From Owenia fusiformis (lineage: Eukaryota; Annelida; Polychaeta; Sabellida; Oweniidae), in the NCBI GenBank assembly GCA_903813345.2, contig CAIIXF020000004.1, forward strand, positions 28,649,986 to 28,707,984: a DNA stretch of 57,999 nt, given 5' to 3'. A program made the position numbers and the translations under genes. Every line of letters starts with the position of its first letter. The first letter of the stretch is position 1. Positions 10,204-21,295 of this stretch are shown in pieces. The notes beneath the pieces were generated by a model that was not told the origin of the DNA, did not search any database, and saw nothing but the letters and a program-made list of their open reading frames with translations.

Positions 10204-12519
10204 ATAGAGACAGAATATTAAGACAATTTAATTATGCAGAAGGCCCACGCCAATAAATGAATTTTAATATTAATAGTTCTTGAAACCAAACTTCAAAAAC
10301 GTGCCGCAGAAAAGAACGGGGGTCAAGACGCGTTCACAGATTTCAGTTAACTGTCAGTCGAATGTAAAGGTTCACTTATGTTTGCAAGCAACGCATTTGT
10401 GTGATGCAATGATACATTTCGATATTCTTTTCAGATAAACAGAAATATACGAAAATATGAATTATTTTACTTCAAACATTATGTTTAAGTCGACATAATA
10501 ATGAAATAGCCTAATCCCTTCTTGTTCAATGGGACTTTGATTTCAGCCCTGAATATACCAAAGTACCTGTGTCATACTACAAATAGCATTAGACGTTAAT
10601 ACAATCTTCAGTATTTAAAACAAGGCCTCTGGTTTTCATGATATTTTCATTTTAGACATGTTTGAGTATTTTGAACATTTAAAAGCAAACCATTATTATT
10701 ATGGAGCTATCACACTCATGACATAAGGGCTCATCGTTCGACAACGTGTCAATACTCTGCTTGGGCAGACAGCGGGACACGGCATGTATACACGGTGGGC
10801 AAAACAAATATCTAGATATATCCAGTAACACCAAATTTAAAAAAAAATTAAAAAATGTATGCCCCAAATAACCACTCAGTGGCAAACGGTGAGCCCATAT
10901 AGCGAATGTGACACTGTGACAGCTACTTTTTGTTATTGATTTTAAAATGCCCGTCCCACATTAATTGAGCCTGCATGCCCCATCTTATATAATTTAAGCA
11001 AGTACAATATTTAACCCAGGCCCGTGGTTAAAACATTTGATGTCTCATCTCATCTGCTAAATATTATATTCTTTTTTTACAGGTTCTTCCAATGAATGGA
11101 ATGCTGCAAACATGACGGACATGTGAATTTTGGGGTTATGCATGGACACATGCGAGGAGGACACAACGTAGAGAAAAGCAGGGGGTCTTCACTCGGGAAA
11201 GGTGTAAAACGCATCCTGGGATTCAGCAGAAACAGTTCCGAAATAATTCAGAACTAAGGTTGCATTCATGAATTCAGGATGGCTGGTGGTTTAACCTACT
11301 TTTTATCAGTGGCAAACTCAATTACTTATAGTGGCAGGTACTGAGATGAATTCACCTGCCAGATGACGGCTGGTGGTTTAACCTAGTTTTTAAGCCATTT
11401 TAAACATAAATGAAGGAATCTCCAGTCACTATTCATAATTAAATGAGTTGGACATGAATTAACCTAGTTGGTGAATCTGTCAGCCGTCAGTTGAATTGGC
11501 GAATGCTTCCTCGGCGCCCAACAATGCGTTTATACCCGGGTGTTTATACTTCATGTTATGCATGCAGTTTCTTGTTCTATTGTTAATACTTAAAAGTTAA
11601 TAATTAAGGGTTTAATTTATCTTCCAGGTATTCATAAATAGTTGGTGTAGGTCTGTTGACGGTGATGATGACAATTTTGATGACGAGGTCTACATTCATT
11701 TCGAATAATTAATCTTTAGGCATTTTGCGTACTGTATTTAAGTTTATACGTTTTTAATTTATTAGAACTAGCATTCTGATTGATCAGAGCCATGCACTAG
11801 AATGCTTGAAAGAGAGTCTTAATCCCACGATTTAACGCTAGCTTTACATTTCCCTTGCTTTGTTTTATTAGAAGGTTGAGTTACACGTTTTTAAAAGAAC
11901 TTGTACCCGAACGTGTACTATTTCGTTCCCGGCCGGGGAATACTGTTCCACTCTCATATTCACTTGGGACTGTTTTCCGTATGCCTTTATACTCAATCGG
12001 CCAAGTAAACAGTACACATGGGAGAAATAATTATCTTAAGAACCACGTTCACGTACAAGTTTTTTTAAGAAACGTGTGTTTTAACCCTATTATCACCTTA
12101 GCAGACGGGGACAAACTCTTGCAAAAATACATGTAGATTATTACAGCACGATTATAGATAAAACAGATTATTTTAATTAAGCTAATTGCTTTTGTGCTTC
12201 TTTAATCAATGACGTTTTCAACGGTTAATTGTGTTGCTTTGTTGTTAAATTTTTTTTAAATTTTGACTTATAGTTGCTTTCCAAAATTCTTGTTTTCATT
12301 TCTTGTGTCAGTTATTTTTTCATATTTTGTGCATGGCTACACGTACCTGCGTGTAGCATGATGATTGACCGGGAATAATCTGACGGGGATAGACGTCCAT
12401 GATTATAACAGAGGCATATAAAGTCAAATGAAATATTATTAATATGCCTCTGATTATTATGAGACTGGATAGTGGATATAAGACTGCTCGTATATCCATG
12501 GGGGAATGTAAGGGTTATT
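10204..12519. other. P1 interior, no gene seen
   Basis: AT-rich. A duplicated GGCTGGTGGTTTAACCTA word occurs at about 11282 and 11371, with an inverted AACCTAG partner near 11460. Minus ORF 10679-10885 has a CPPC...CHEC pair but no fuller zinc-finger pattern. ORF 11855-12136 has no known domain. The part at 11560-11760 matches P2 at 39790-39990. Confidence 0.45.
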
Positions 12520-12625
12520 ATTGTGTCACCATCAGAATCGGTGAGACAGATGACATATTGTTATAGTCTCCAACTTTTTGTGGACGGTGTTCGATGGTTT
12601 GTGTTCGGAGTTCGGCGGTTGGTAT
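12520..12625 (-). repeat. short dispersed repeat, inverted copy
   Basis: Contains the inverse of AAAAAGTTGGAGACT and of CGAACACCG. The same block recurs in plus orientation at 13725-13832 and 42541-42651. The 42541 copy has clear TGTCACCACC...GGTGGTGACA ends, so this is a roughly 110-bp MITE family. Confidence 0.5.
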
Positions 12626-13724
12626 TTTAAAAACTGGTCTGAACGGTCATTATTCATGATTCCCACAATTTGACATCTTTGATCAGTAACTATACAAAAC
12701 AAATAGTACTAATTAACTGTCTGGAGCACGGCGATCTCTTTCCGGCACAAACAGGATATTTTGATTTCTTAAAATTGTTTTATAAACAAGTATAATCTTT
12801 TTTCTTCATCGTCTGCAAATACATGAAATATTGCCAAGGAGAGTAACTTTTGACAGTTTTGGCAAAAAAATCATGCGAAAAGTGATCAGAATGGTGAAAA
12901 ATTACATGGTTTGAAAGGTTTTTAGGCCGGGGGGGGGGGGGGGGCAACCGCTTCCAAAGTTTTTGCAAGTCGCTTCAAATTGACCATAAAATCTACAAGT
13001 TCTCACGATTAGATCAAAAAGTCGTGAGTTATTTTAATACACAGCGGGGGCGTAGCCAGCTTTCAGTCAGATTGCCCGGGGGGGGGGGGGCGATCGTGGC
13101 ATGAGCAAGGCAAAAACAATTTGTTTTGAATTTTACAAAAATTGATGCAACTGCCTTCAAAAGTGAGCTGGACGCTTTCAATATATAGCATTTTAAAGCT
13201 CTTTTCTTCTATCCAATGGTTCTATTTTTATTGGTTATCGGGGTCGCACCCATCTCCCCTGACTACGCCTATGCATAGTACTGAACACAATAAAGCGCAG
13301 GCCGGGATCTTAGAATACATTTTAATTACGCCCCGTAGCCTACATTAAAGGCGTAATATGATATCAATTTGAAATTAAAAAACAGTATAATGCCTCCAAT
13401 TAGTTTAATTTTCTGAGGATACAATGGGGAAATGAAGTTAATTTCGTCAAAGCTTGATTGAACTTTATCAGAAATCCCGAAACTTGATTACATTTGCTTT
13501 CAAATTGTTTGCTCTTTCCAAATATCATGGAAGTTGATTGCAATTATGTTCGATGAAAAATCAAACTGCTATCAAATGTAGGCTTATTATGGGTTAAAAG
13601 TTTGCAATGCCATGCAAGTTTCCTTGATTCCAATGATGACATAACATGTATAACCTAGAATCATCCTAGGTATAACCTATAATAATCATTACTCAAAGTA
13701 CTATTAATCTGCCTGTGTGATTAC
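12626..13724. other. P1 interior, no gene seen; poly-G tracts
   Basis: G homopolymers lie at about 12929-12944 and 13078-13091. The sequence around 13045-13090 (GGGGGCGTAGCCAGCTTTCAGTCAG) has an inverted counterpart near 40130 in P2, a further sign of shared ancestry. ORFs are short and unsupported. Confidence 0.4.
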
Positions 13725-13832
13725 ATTTTGTTACAGAACGTCGAACACCGACCGCCAAACATCGATCGTTCACAAAAAAAGTTGGAGACAAAATGTGTCT
13801 ACTTGTGGTGGAGTGACATAGAAATAAGACCC
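13725..13832 (+). repeat. short dispersed repeat, plus copy
   Basis: Shares GAACACCGACCGCC, AAAAAAGTTGGAGAC and GTGGTGGAGTGACAT with the copies at 12520-12625 and 42541-42651. With the inverted copy it brackets about 1.1 kb of P1. Confidence 0.5.
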
Positions 13833-15229
13833 CCCCCCCCCTTCCAAACAGTTCCTAGATTATTAAGGTTTAATATACTTCAAGGTTCTTGCATTTGTTT
13901 ATAATGAGGATAAAACCTTCGTTCCCTTATTGAAGTTTCACGAGATCCTGAAGCCTGAATAGTTGATTTCACTTTGTCAAAAGTCACGGATGATTGCTGT
14001 TGGATAGGAATGAAATAAATAAAAAAAAACTAGCCTATTGAATGTCTGTGCGAATGGTATCAAATAATTTCGATTTCTCAAAAGTTACTTTTCCTCTCAC
14101 TTCCTTTAATCTATAATCACATATTAATTGGATCAATGCAGACTCGATTTCCTCTGCCCACAATACCATTGCAATGTAATGACGGGAAACGGTCGCTGGA
14201 ATAAGCAATCAGACGTCTCAATTTGTTGAACGTTTGTTTTTGTTGAATGTTACTAGAAAACAAGGCGTAATTCTGATTTTGATATTGTTGCAATGCACAT
14301 AAAGCATAGTTCAGCATTTCAAGTCATGAGGAATCTACATGCATAGTTCATATGATAAAGGGGAAGGGGTGGAGTAGATAATTTCTGACTGCCAAAGTGG
14401 GTAGGGAAATACAAACGGATCAGGCCCCCGGAGGGGGGGAGTAAACCGCACCCCTTGAAGACAGGTTTCTGACGGGCCTGACCCCTGACCCCCCCGGCAA
14501 AAGCAGGTTATGAATAATGTAGCCAGTCCATGTTAGTTTCTCGGAGATATCTTTGAAGAATTCTCAACTTATCAAGACAGATAACGCGTAACGGGTATAT
14601 ATAAAATGTAGATGGCAAAATAATCTGATCTGATTTTGCTTGCAATTTGTCACCCATATGAAAAGATGCCTTTAACAGTTTAATTTCATAGTTATCCAAT
14701 AAAAATCCCCTTGGCAAAAGCAGGCTGCTGCTTATACTTTAAAGTGTGTAGTCGGTCCCTGATAGTGTCTGGGAGTTGTCTCTGAAGAATTCTCAACATA
14801 TCAAGATAAGAGATGATAATATAAAATGTAGATGGCAAAAATAAAACGGCATGCACCCCTAAACATATGCTCATTAATTAATATGGTCACAAGCAACAGA
14901 TGGATAATCTTTAAATGGTTGCAACGCATAATCTATTTTAGCTGAAATCAAGTTAACTCATGCGACAAAACGGAAAATGGTTTAGAAAATAAATCAATAA
15001 GATCAACGTTATATAATGTCGAAAACAAAACAGATAGTAAAAAATCTTATTCTAATTTAATTCCTAAATCAAATCTCAACCCTCCAGACACTGGTGACAT
15101 CTGACCGCATTTGAAAAACTTCATCTAATTTAAACAATCAAATCAAATCAAAAGTAAAACATGCAAACACGTATAACTGCTTATTTGAGAATATCCGAGG
15201 AAACTACATCGCCGTTGAATACCCTGAAA
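13833..15229. other. P1 core homologous to P2, no gene seen
   Basis: Clear but diverged similarity to 40.9-42.06 kb, including the words AGACTCGATTTCCT, GTAATGACGGGAAAC and AGACACTGGTGACAT in the same order. A local duplication is visible: AAGCAGG...TCTGAAGAATTCTCAAC words at about 14500-14580 recur at about 14718-14800. No coding block. Confidence 0.55.
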
Positions 15230-15249
15230 AGAAATCTGGTTATGATAAG

Positions 15250-16022
15250 TTATTCTTTTTATACCATGGTCGGAGCAATATCTCAGTATATAATAGTAAG
15301 TGATAAATCACATATTTGGGATATGGATGATATTGGGATAAGAGGGATGATATGGATATCAACCCGGGTATTTATTCAAAAATTTTCATTTTTCAAAAAA
15401 GATATTTTTTCAAAAATTTTCATTTTTTCATTTTCTCTCATTCAAAAGAGGATTTTAGATATATGTTGCTCTTGACCATGGTATAAGGTCATTATTCACC
15501 TGTCGGGATGATATTGAGAATATCCCTAGGATGATATCAATATTTCCCTCTGTCACTGCGTTCCCTCGGGAGATATTAATATCATATGATATTCTCCATA
15601 TCAAAACCCTCCTGGTGAATAACTACATTTATCCTATGCCAAGTAGAGTTTTAGGGAGATAAGTTGGTAAGATATATCCCGTATCCTGATTTTGAGGTTT
15701 CCATATCCTGAACCTCCATATCTCCCGCCATATCTTCCCGCTTCGAAAATTGAAAAAAAAGAAAAAATGTAAAAAATTGAAAAGAATTGAAAAAATTGAA
15801 AAAAAATTGAAAAATGTGAAAAATATTGAAAAAATAAAAAAAATTGAAAGAAAATTAGAAAACTCTACTTGGTATGGGATAAAGCAGTTATGTACGGTCG
15901 GTTTGGATATGGGGTTCATCCCTCGTGAGATATGCACATCTACCTTCGGTCCCCACGGTCCCTCAGGTAGATATGCATATCTCCCTCTGGATAAACCCCA
16001 TATCCAAATCCTCCCAGTACAT
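15250..16022. mobile_element. about 770-bp insertion of three stacked hairpins around an A-rich tract
   Basis: P2 lacks this block at the equivalent point (about 42060-42170), so it is an insertion into P1 or a loss from P2. Three inverted pairs follow one another: 15261-15283 with 15457-15484 (ATACCATGGTC core), 15617-15652 with 15859-15891 (AAGTAGAGTTTT core), and about 15891-15921 with 15986-16020 (GGATATGGGGTT core). Between the arms of the second pair, about 15745-15860 is almost pure (A)nTTGA on the plus strand. ORFs 15629-15937 (minus) and 15750-16226 (plus) come from this tract. Confidence 0.55.
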
Positions 16023-17154
16023 AACCCTTATATACTTTCAACTAATTTAACAATGAAACGGAAACACAATACATGCCAAACATTATCTATTGTTATATTA
16101 TTGTTATTTCATAGTTTGCACTTGTCCAGCAACTGTGTTTCTCAAATCCAATATGGGATAAACCTTTTTAGGGTTAACACGTCGCTTGAGGCAAGATGCA
16201 TAAACTATATAATTCCACGGCTATAACTTGAAGAACGGCACTGTTGTGTCTGTGCCCCTTTAGGATGGGCCGTATATTGTTCTTGTGTGTATTGTTCTTG
16301 TGTGTACCTTACCCACGAGAACCTACAAAATAGAATAATATATAATTACATTATGAAAAGGGGAGGTCCCAACACATCAACCCAAACATCCCCATATTTG
16401 CAACAAAACAATGATAAACCAAAGTCAGTAAGTAGTAGTTGTACCATATGCATGAATTTTAGCTTTTGAGAAAGATGATAAAACGCAAAATATTATTTAA
16501 ATACTTGGTGAAGTCTGGCATTCATGATCTGACAGGAAATTTAGGGAAGGCGTTGATTATAATTAAACGTAAAAGCAAAAGTTGACCATTGCATCTCGGT
16601 GGTTATCATGACAAATGAATGTTCATTCGAAGACGACCACTGAATCAAAATCCAGTTCACTAAAACAATGTATTATAAAAAGTAAACTAAATCACTATAA
16701 CTATAATAAATTAATAACGCCAATTAATAAATAGATAACGTGTTTTATATTCGTTCATTGACATTAACTACCGCGTTCGAACACAATACTCCTGATTTCA
16801 ATATGATCATAAATATGTCCCACTCGTATAATAAATATATATATCTGTCTCAATTGTGATTTGCCCCCGTTGTCAGAAATTATATTTTATAAAGACGTTA
16901 TTTATTAATGATCAGTGAAAATATGTGCCGATCGACGCAATGTCAGGTTATATTAACAAACGAAAATTGTACGAAACATTTCAAATATACAGTATTTTGA
17001 GCTGGCTTATATCTGTTAAAAGTCAATGTCTAATTAAAATACTGTGTTCGAAGAGTAGGATTATAAAGTATTTATACGTTTGACGTACAATCTAAATGTA
17101 CAGATATCAGACTAAAAAATAATCTGTCCCCATTGTAATTTACCCTGTCCCAAG
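16023..17154. other. P1 core homologous to P2 (both orientations), no gene seen
   Basis: 16030-16270 resembles 42170-42400 directly. Its inverse resembles 32375-32755 plus 36611-36770, which are separated in P2 by the 3.86 kb insertion. The interval around 16130-16200 therefore serves as an uninterrupted reference for that insertion site. 16600-16810 resembles 42700-43010. Confidence 0.55.
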
Positions 17155-17341
17155 TTATTGTGCCGATCGGCGCAACATTCGATGCACCGACAGAATTCCC
17201 CGTTGCAACGATCGGTGCATCAATCGGTGCATCGAACGCGCCGATCGATGCACCGAAATGGGTGCATCGATGCACCGATGGATGCACCGAAGTTCTGCGC
17301 CGCGATGCATAATTATAAGATCTTCGGCAAGACCTGTACTG
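17155..17341. repeat. P1 right terminal palindrome array
   Basis: Mirror image of the left terminus: CGATCGGCGCAACATTCGATG-type words, then GATCGGTGCATCAATCGG, GATGCACCG units, and finally AAGACCTGTACTG. Three overlapping ORFs on both strands are produced by the low stop content and are not genes. Confidence 0.75.
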
Positions 17342-17476
17342 TAGTCAGTAGTCAATATATACTGGTATACAGGTTGGCAAAAGGAGATTGTTCTTTATAT
17401 GCATGCTTAGTTTCAAGCTAAAATCCACCTATTCTTACATGATAAGCAAATATGTTCCTGAGCTGGGAATCTTTGA

Positions 17477-18350
17477 AATGACCCTGGCATTTTGTCATTT
17501 ATGCTTCAAATGTCATGAAACTTGGTCGGAATGTTCCGTGTACATTTATACATATAAATACGAAGTATGGAGTGACTGGCATCTGGCTGATTTTATGGTT
17601 GCCATAGTAACACAAGTGCATGGACCCCGGCAGTTCAGAATGTACCTGGTAAATGTTATGTAAATCAGGTTATTATAAGGTAAAACCTTTGGCAAAAATG
17701 AAATGCTATGCCTTGGGACTTTTTCAAATCTTAACGGTTTTATTGTTTATTGGGAGTTACCATGGTAACACTTCTTTGGAGTACTTTATGACATCATAAT
17801 ATGTTTTCTGTCTCTTGGACCGAATTCTTAGAACTACCATGGATGATGTCCTGATTGTATCACAATCAAAGTCAGACACAGCTAAAATGGCACCTGCACA
17901 GAGTAGGCTTGAGCAAAGATCTAGTATTAAATATAATGTAAAACTAGGTAAAACAGCGAAAGAAACAATCAGAGATGTAAAGAAGGCTTATGGGAGAGAT
18001 GCTATATCCCAAAGGAACATATATCTCTGGTATAATAAATATTCCGCTGGATATAAAGATGTCAATGAACAGCCTAAATCAGGAAGACCTGTGTCGAGTT
18101 TTGATCAGGAGACAGTCGAGGCAATTGAGGCGAGAGTGTTGGAGGACAGGCAAGTGTCTGTGAGAACCCTTGCAGAGGAGTTTGATCTGTGTTGTGGAAC
18201 TGTGCACACTATGGTTACTAAGTACTGCAATTTGAAGAAAGTCTCCTCCAATGGCTTCCTCGTGAATTAACAGATGAACAAAAAGCCAAGAGAGTTGCAC
18301 TTTCAAAGGCTTTTTTGTCAGCGTAACGGAGAAAGGGAGTAGACTTTCTG
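17477..18350 (+). mobile_element. mariner copy 1, truncated at both ends
   Basis: Nearly identical to the mariner copy at 19456-20450 from about ATTTTGTCATTTATGCTTC to ACTTTCTGG, where it stops abruptly at about 18350. It lacks the terminal CAGGGTGTCC of copy 2, and retains about 85 bp of 5' UTR (17703-17788) that copy 2 has lost. The two copies share a recent ancestor. Confidence 0.8.
17815..18350 (+). pseudogene. mariner transposase N-terminal half, frameshifted (copy 1)
   Basis: The open part (17815-18270) encodes the mariner-type DNA-binding region: a first helix-turn-helix of the HTH_48 type (IKYNVKLGKTAKETIRDV ... NIYLWYNKY), the GRP hinge (KSGRPVSS) and a second helix-turn-helix (SVRTLAEEF). 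A one-base loss near 18246 shifts the frame, so translation ends VSSNGFLVN. In the other frame the normal WLPRELTDEQKAKRVAL continues to about 18320. The catalytic DDE/D domain is missing. It would have bound the element's inverted repeats; it is inactive now. Confidence 0.85.
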
Positions 18351-18714
18351 GGAATGCACAAGTGCACATTGCGTTTTGTTCAGGGTGGAAAAAATGGAAA
18401 CCCTACTATTATTTTACTCATATCTTTGTCATGTTTGGTTTTTATTCTTGCTATTTGACACATTTGTACATCATTTGATCTGCTTACCATATTCGCTGAT
18501 AATTATACTGATGGTCACACTATTACAGTACTTTAAAAAATGTGCCCAAGTGTCCAAAATGGTGCTATAATATGCAAACTTGCACCATCACCCAAAGTGT
18601 TCAGTCACCTTAATGCATTCTTCAACATGAACTGCCTGAATGCCACACATTTATTCCTTTTTTTCTTTCAACATTCATTGTTATACTGTTACTTAAAATG
18701 TTTTCTGATTTCAG
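18351..18714. other. intron-like AT-rich sequence
   Basis: Lies between mariner copy 1 and a strong splice acceptor at 18714. ORFs are hydrophobic and unsupported. Confidence 0.4.
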
Positions 18715-18898
18715 AGAGGCATATTTCCCTCACACAGTAATGTGCCCAGTTAGAGCACGACCATGCAATATACAAGTTTGTACTGCTGTTGTGACTGATG
18801 AAAATGCAGAGAGCCACCACATATCTGCAGCAAGAAGCCATGTGGCACTTTTGTGTGCTGAAAGGATTGCCATTATACAGAAATCAATGAAATCACCA
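18715..18898 (+). CDS. exon of an unrecognised gene (kinase-associated locus), exon A
   Basis: Acceptor TTTTCTGATTTCAG ends at 18714 and donor CCA|GTAAAT follows 18898. One frame is open throughout (61 codons after one leading base), with four cysteines early (CPVRARPCNIQVC) and a central ESHHISAARSHVALLCAERI segment. It ends in phase 0, matching the next exon, which starts in phase 0 at 19126. No family was recognised. The exon sits between two mariner copies, which appear to lie in introns. The ORF reading through both splice sites (18698-18973) should not be taken literally. Confidence 0.5.
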
Positions 18899-19125
18899 GT
18901 AAATATTTTTATACTCATTTTTCGTAAAGACATTTCTCAATGTACAAAAAAGTCTGAATGGTTCGGTTCATAACATTCGACTTCGGAACGGAACAGTTTT
19001 GGAACAGTTCCTGAAAAAAGTGACTGTGTGTATTATACTATAACTTGCCCCATTTATTGTAGGCCTATATCTAGTCATTTTACAACAGTCTTTGTATTTG
19101 CTGTAAAAAATGGGTTTCATTTCAG

Positions 19126-19337
19126 ATGTCCTTGAGCCTTGGCTACGAGAAGATACAAGTGAGCCCTAAGAAATTCCTTTATCTTGTGAACCCAAATGTA
19201 ACAGGGAAGGTGCGATTTCCATCTGTGAAATGCTTTGCAGCCAAGTGGACCCTGACACTTGAAAGAACAAGATCTGTCATCACCACAGTAGGACTTGCCA
19301 TGACTAAAGCAGCCCACATGAAGCATGTTATGGTTGA
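19126..19337 (+). CDS. exon of the same unrecognised gene, exon B
   Basis: Acceptor TGGGTTTCATTTCAG ends at 19125 and a strong donor (GTTGA|GTAAGT) follows 19337. The frame reads MSLSLGYEKIQVSPKKF ... LAMTKAAHMKHVMVE. It joins exon A in phase 0 and ends two bases into a codon. That fits an acceptor at 20483 ahead of the kinase-loop exon. No domain is recognised in the 70 residues. The antisense ORF 19117-19347 is a shadow. Confidence 0.5.
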
Positions 19338-19455
19338 GTAAGTACATTACCTTTATGTTATTATGTCCCCATCACTTAGTGTTGGGTCATATTCTAAGCA
19401 TATTCTAGCCCTACTTGAGTCTGTCTGTCCCCTCATCTGTCAGTTTCTACATATA

Positions 19456-20450
19456 CAGGGTGTCCAAGAAGTAACGTCAATGACCCGGACATTTTGTCAT
19501 TTATGCTTCAAATGTCATGAAACTTGGTCAGAATGCTCCTTGTACATTTACACATATAAATACGAAATATGGAGTGACCGGCATCTGATTGGCCGATTTT
19601 ATAGTTGCCATAGAAACACAAGTGCATGGACCCCGGGGCAGTTCAGAATGTACCTGGTAAATGTTATGTAAATCAGGTTATTATAAGGTAAAACCTTTGG
19701 CAAAAATGAAATTGGAGTACTTTATGACATCATAATATGTTTTCTGTCTGTTGGACCGAATTCTTAGAATTACCATGGATGATGTCCTGAGTGTATCACA
19801 ATCAAAGTCAGACACAGTTAAAATGGCACCTGCACAGAGTAGGCTTGAGCAAAGATGTAGTATTAAATATAATGTAAAACTAGGTAAAACAGCCAAAGAA
19901 ACAATCAGAGATGTAAAGACGGCTTATGGGAGAGATGCTATATCGCAAAGGAACATATATCGCTGGTATAATAAATATTTCTCTGGATATAAAGATGTCA
20001 ATGAACAGCCTAAATCAGGAAGACCTGTGTCAAGTTTTGATCAGGAGACAGTCGAGGCAATTGAGACGAGAGTGTTGGAGGACAGGCAAGTGTCTGTGAG
20101 AACCCTTGCAGAGGAGTTTGATCTGTGTTGTGGAACTGTGCACACTATAGTTACTGCAATTTGAAGAAAGTCTCCTTCAAATGGCTTCCTCGTGAATTAA
20201 AAGATGAACAAAAAGCCAAGAGAGTTGCACTTTCACAGGCTTTTTTGTCAGCGTAACGGAGAAAGGGAATGGACTTTCTGGAGCAAATTGTAACTTCTGA
20301 TGAAAGCTCAATTGGATTCTATACCCCTGAGAATGCCCAACAAAGTGCTGCATGGCAACATGATGACTCGCCTACACCATCAAAGCCAAAACTGATGCCT
20401 GGGGTTCCTATGAAAAAGCAGATGATAATCACATTTTTCGACTTCACCTT
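19456..20450 (+). mobile_element. mariner copy 2, 3'-truncated
   Basis: Begins CAGGGTGTCC directly after TA (19454-19455), a normal mariner terminus. It runs through 5' UTR, transposase N-terminal region and part of the catalytic domain, and ends at about 20450 where mariner similarity stops and host sequence resumes. No 3' terminal inverted repeat is present. Compared with copy 1 it has an 85-bp deletion near 19708. Confidence 0.8.
19751..20450 (+). pseudogene. mariner transposase, broken and truncated (copy 2)
   Basis: The first part (19751-20164) has the helix-turn-helix pair and a GRP linker. A 5-base deletion near 20152 relative to copy 1 truncates it, and a TAA follows at about 20254. 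The second open stretch (from 20269) holds the start of the catalytic domain: IVTSDESS with the first catalytic Asp in the position of the usual TGDE, YTPENAQQSAAW, and ITFFDF with the second Asp in the place of FWD. Similarity ends there, so the third acidic residue is absent. Inactive. Confidence 0.85.
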
Positions 20451-20483
20451 TTTTGAGAGACAGCATATAACAGGTGGGCTAAG

Positions 20484-20625
20484 ACTCAGATTAGTGACCA
20501 TGATGGGTCTCAACATTGCCATGGCAATTGAGGAAATGCACAGCAATGGCATCATTCACTGTGATGTTAAGCCAGAGAACATACTTGTCTTTAGTGACAA
20601 AACTAGAAAAAGACAAATATTCAAA
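20484..20625 (+). CDS. exon encoding a protein-kinase catalytic loop
   Basis: The frame reads LRLVTMMGLNIAMAIEEMHS followed by NGIIHCDVKPENILVF, which is the alphaE helix and catalytic loop of eukaryotic protein kinases (HCDVKPEN in place of HRDLKPEN; Asp and Asn kept). It is fused in frame only by chance to the upstream mariner relic (ORF 20269-20814). The acceptor is placed at 20483 (GGGCTAAG) because its phase fits exon B; CAG at 20473 is an alternative. The 3' end is either a GC-type donor (AAA|GCAAGT at 20625) or GT at 20630. No glycine loop, VAIK lysine or DFG is visible nearby, so the rest of the kinase must be in other exons or lost. Confidence 0.6.
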
Positions 20626-20993
20626 GCAAGTATCATATATATAATAAATAAGAGATGGTTGATTACACAAACAAAAAGTAACATCAATATTTTACATCCA
20701 ATAATCTGTTTCTTTTGCATAAATGCTTTTATAACCATCACATGCCTGCAGAAAAACAAAAATATATTTAATATTAATGAGTATGTGCACATTTTTAATG
20801 TCAAAGAAGTATGAGGTAGGTTTTTTTTTATACAAAGCCTGGAGAAATGGATGGAGAAATGGATGGATGGGTTCTCTATATCCCCTAAAACTTTGGTTGG
20901 TGGGATATTAAGGTCACTTACCAAATAATCAGTCCATTGCTCATCAAGGTAACTCATTCAGTTTGTTTAAACAACTCAATTCTCTATCTTCAG

Positions 20994-21070
20994 TCAATGA
21001 GAGCTGTGAGAGCCCTGTAATTGATGATTCGCGATCAATGAATGGATCCTATCTAGGATTTTGGAGATTA
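20994..21070 (+). CDS. possible exon after the kinase loop
   Basis: A good acceptor (CAATTCTCTATCTTCAG) ends at 20993. The downstream frame reads NESCESPVIDDSRSMNGSYL. Its phase matches the kinase exon if that exon ends at 20629 (GT donor). No convincing donor was located, so the end is approximate. Confidence 0.3.
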
Positions 21071-21295
21071 TTCAATACTCACATTACTTTCAAGTATTTA
21101 AATCACATATTTCTGGATCAAATCTATTTTACATCTTATATGTACAGTACTGATTTTTACTTTAGACCAGCCCTGTGAAGAAGTTCTGCAGCTCTGTCAG
21201 ATGAGACATGTTAGAAAATAACCTAGCTGGCTAGAAGGATATAAACTATACTTATTTTCATCTATGAATAGTTGTTCTCTTTATACTTCCATGAG

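Larger units (their letters stand above)
9994..17341. mobile_element. P1: 7.35 kb TA-flanked element with palindrome-array termini
   Basis: The left end starts CAGTACAGGTC at 9994 and the right end finishes with its inverse GACCTGTACTG at 17341. TA lies immediately outside both (9992-9993, 17342-17343). Both ends continue for about 200 bp as arrays of TGCATCGATCGGTGCACCG-like words (separate entries). The interior has no recognisable transposase or other enzyme. Large parts are homologous to P2 (30957-45150): 11560-11760 to 39790-39990, 13910-14320 to 40945-41330, 14865-15200 to 41650-42060, 16030-16270 to 42170-42400. A TA duplication suggests a Tc1/mariner-like mechanism, but the length and the end structure are unlike usual members. 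The boundaries are seen; the mode of movement is inferred. Confidence 0.65.

Noticed and set aside
9839-10204. 121-codon minus-strand ORF with MHRSMHLSMHR-type repeats
   Set aside because: Arises from the palindrome array, which is poor in stops in every frame; the P2 arrays give similar ORFs on both strands.
10679-10885. CPPC...CHEC pattern suggesting a RING or B-box
   Set aside because: Only two C-x2-C pairs, no further ligands, not splice-bounded and not seen in P2.
15750-16226. 158-codon ORF beginning with a Lys-rich stretch
   Set aside because: The Lys run is the A-rich tract between hairpin arms; the rest crosses another hairpin.
20556-20957. Minus-strand ORF starting MSYLDEQWTDYL followed by a perfect GTAAGT
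   Set aside because: A single donor without acceptor or partner exon; antisense to the kinase-loop exon for most of its length.
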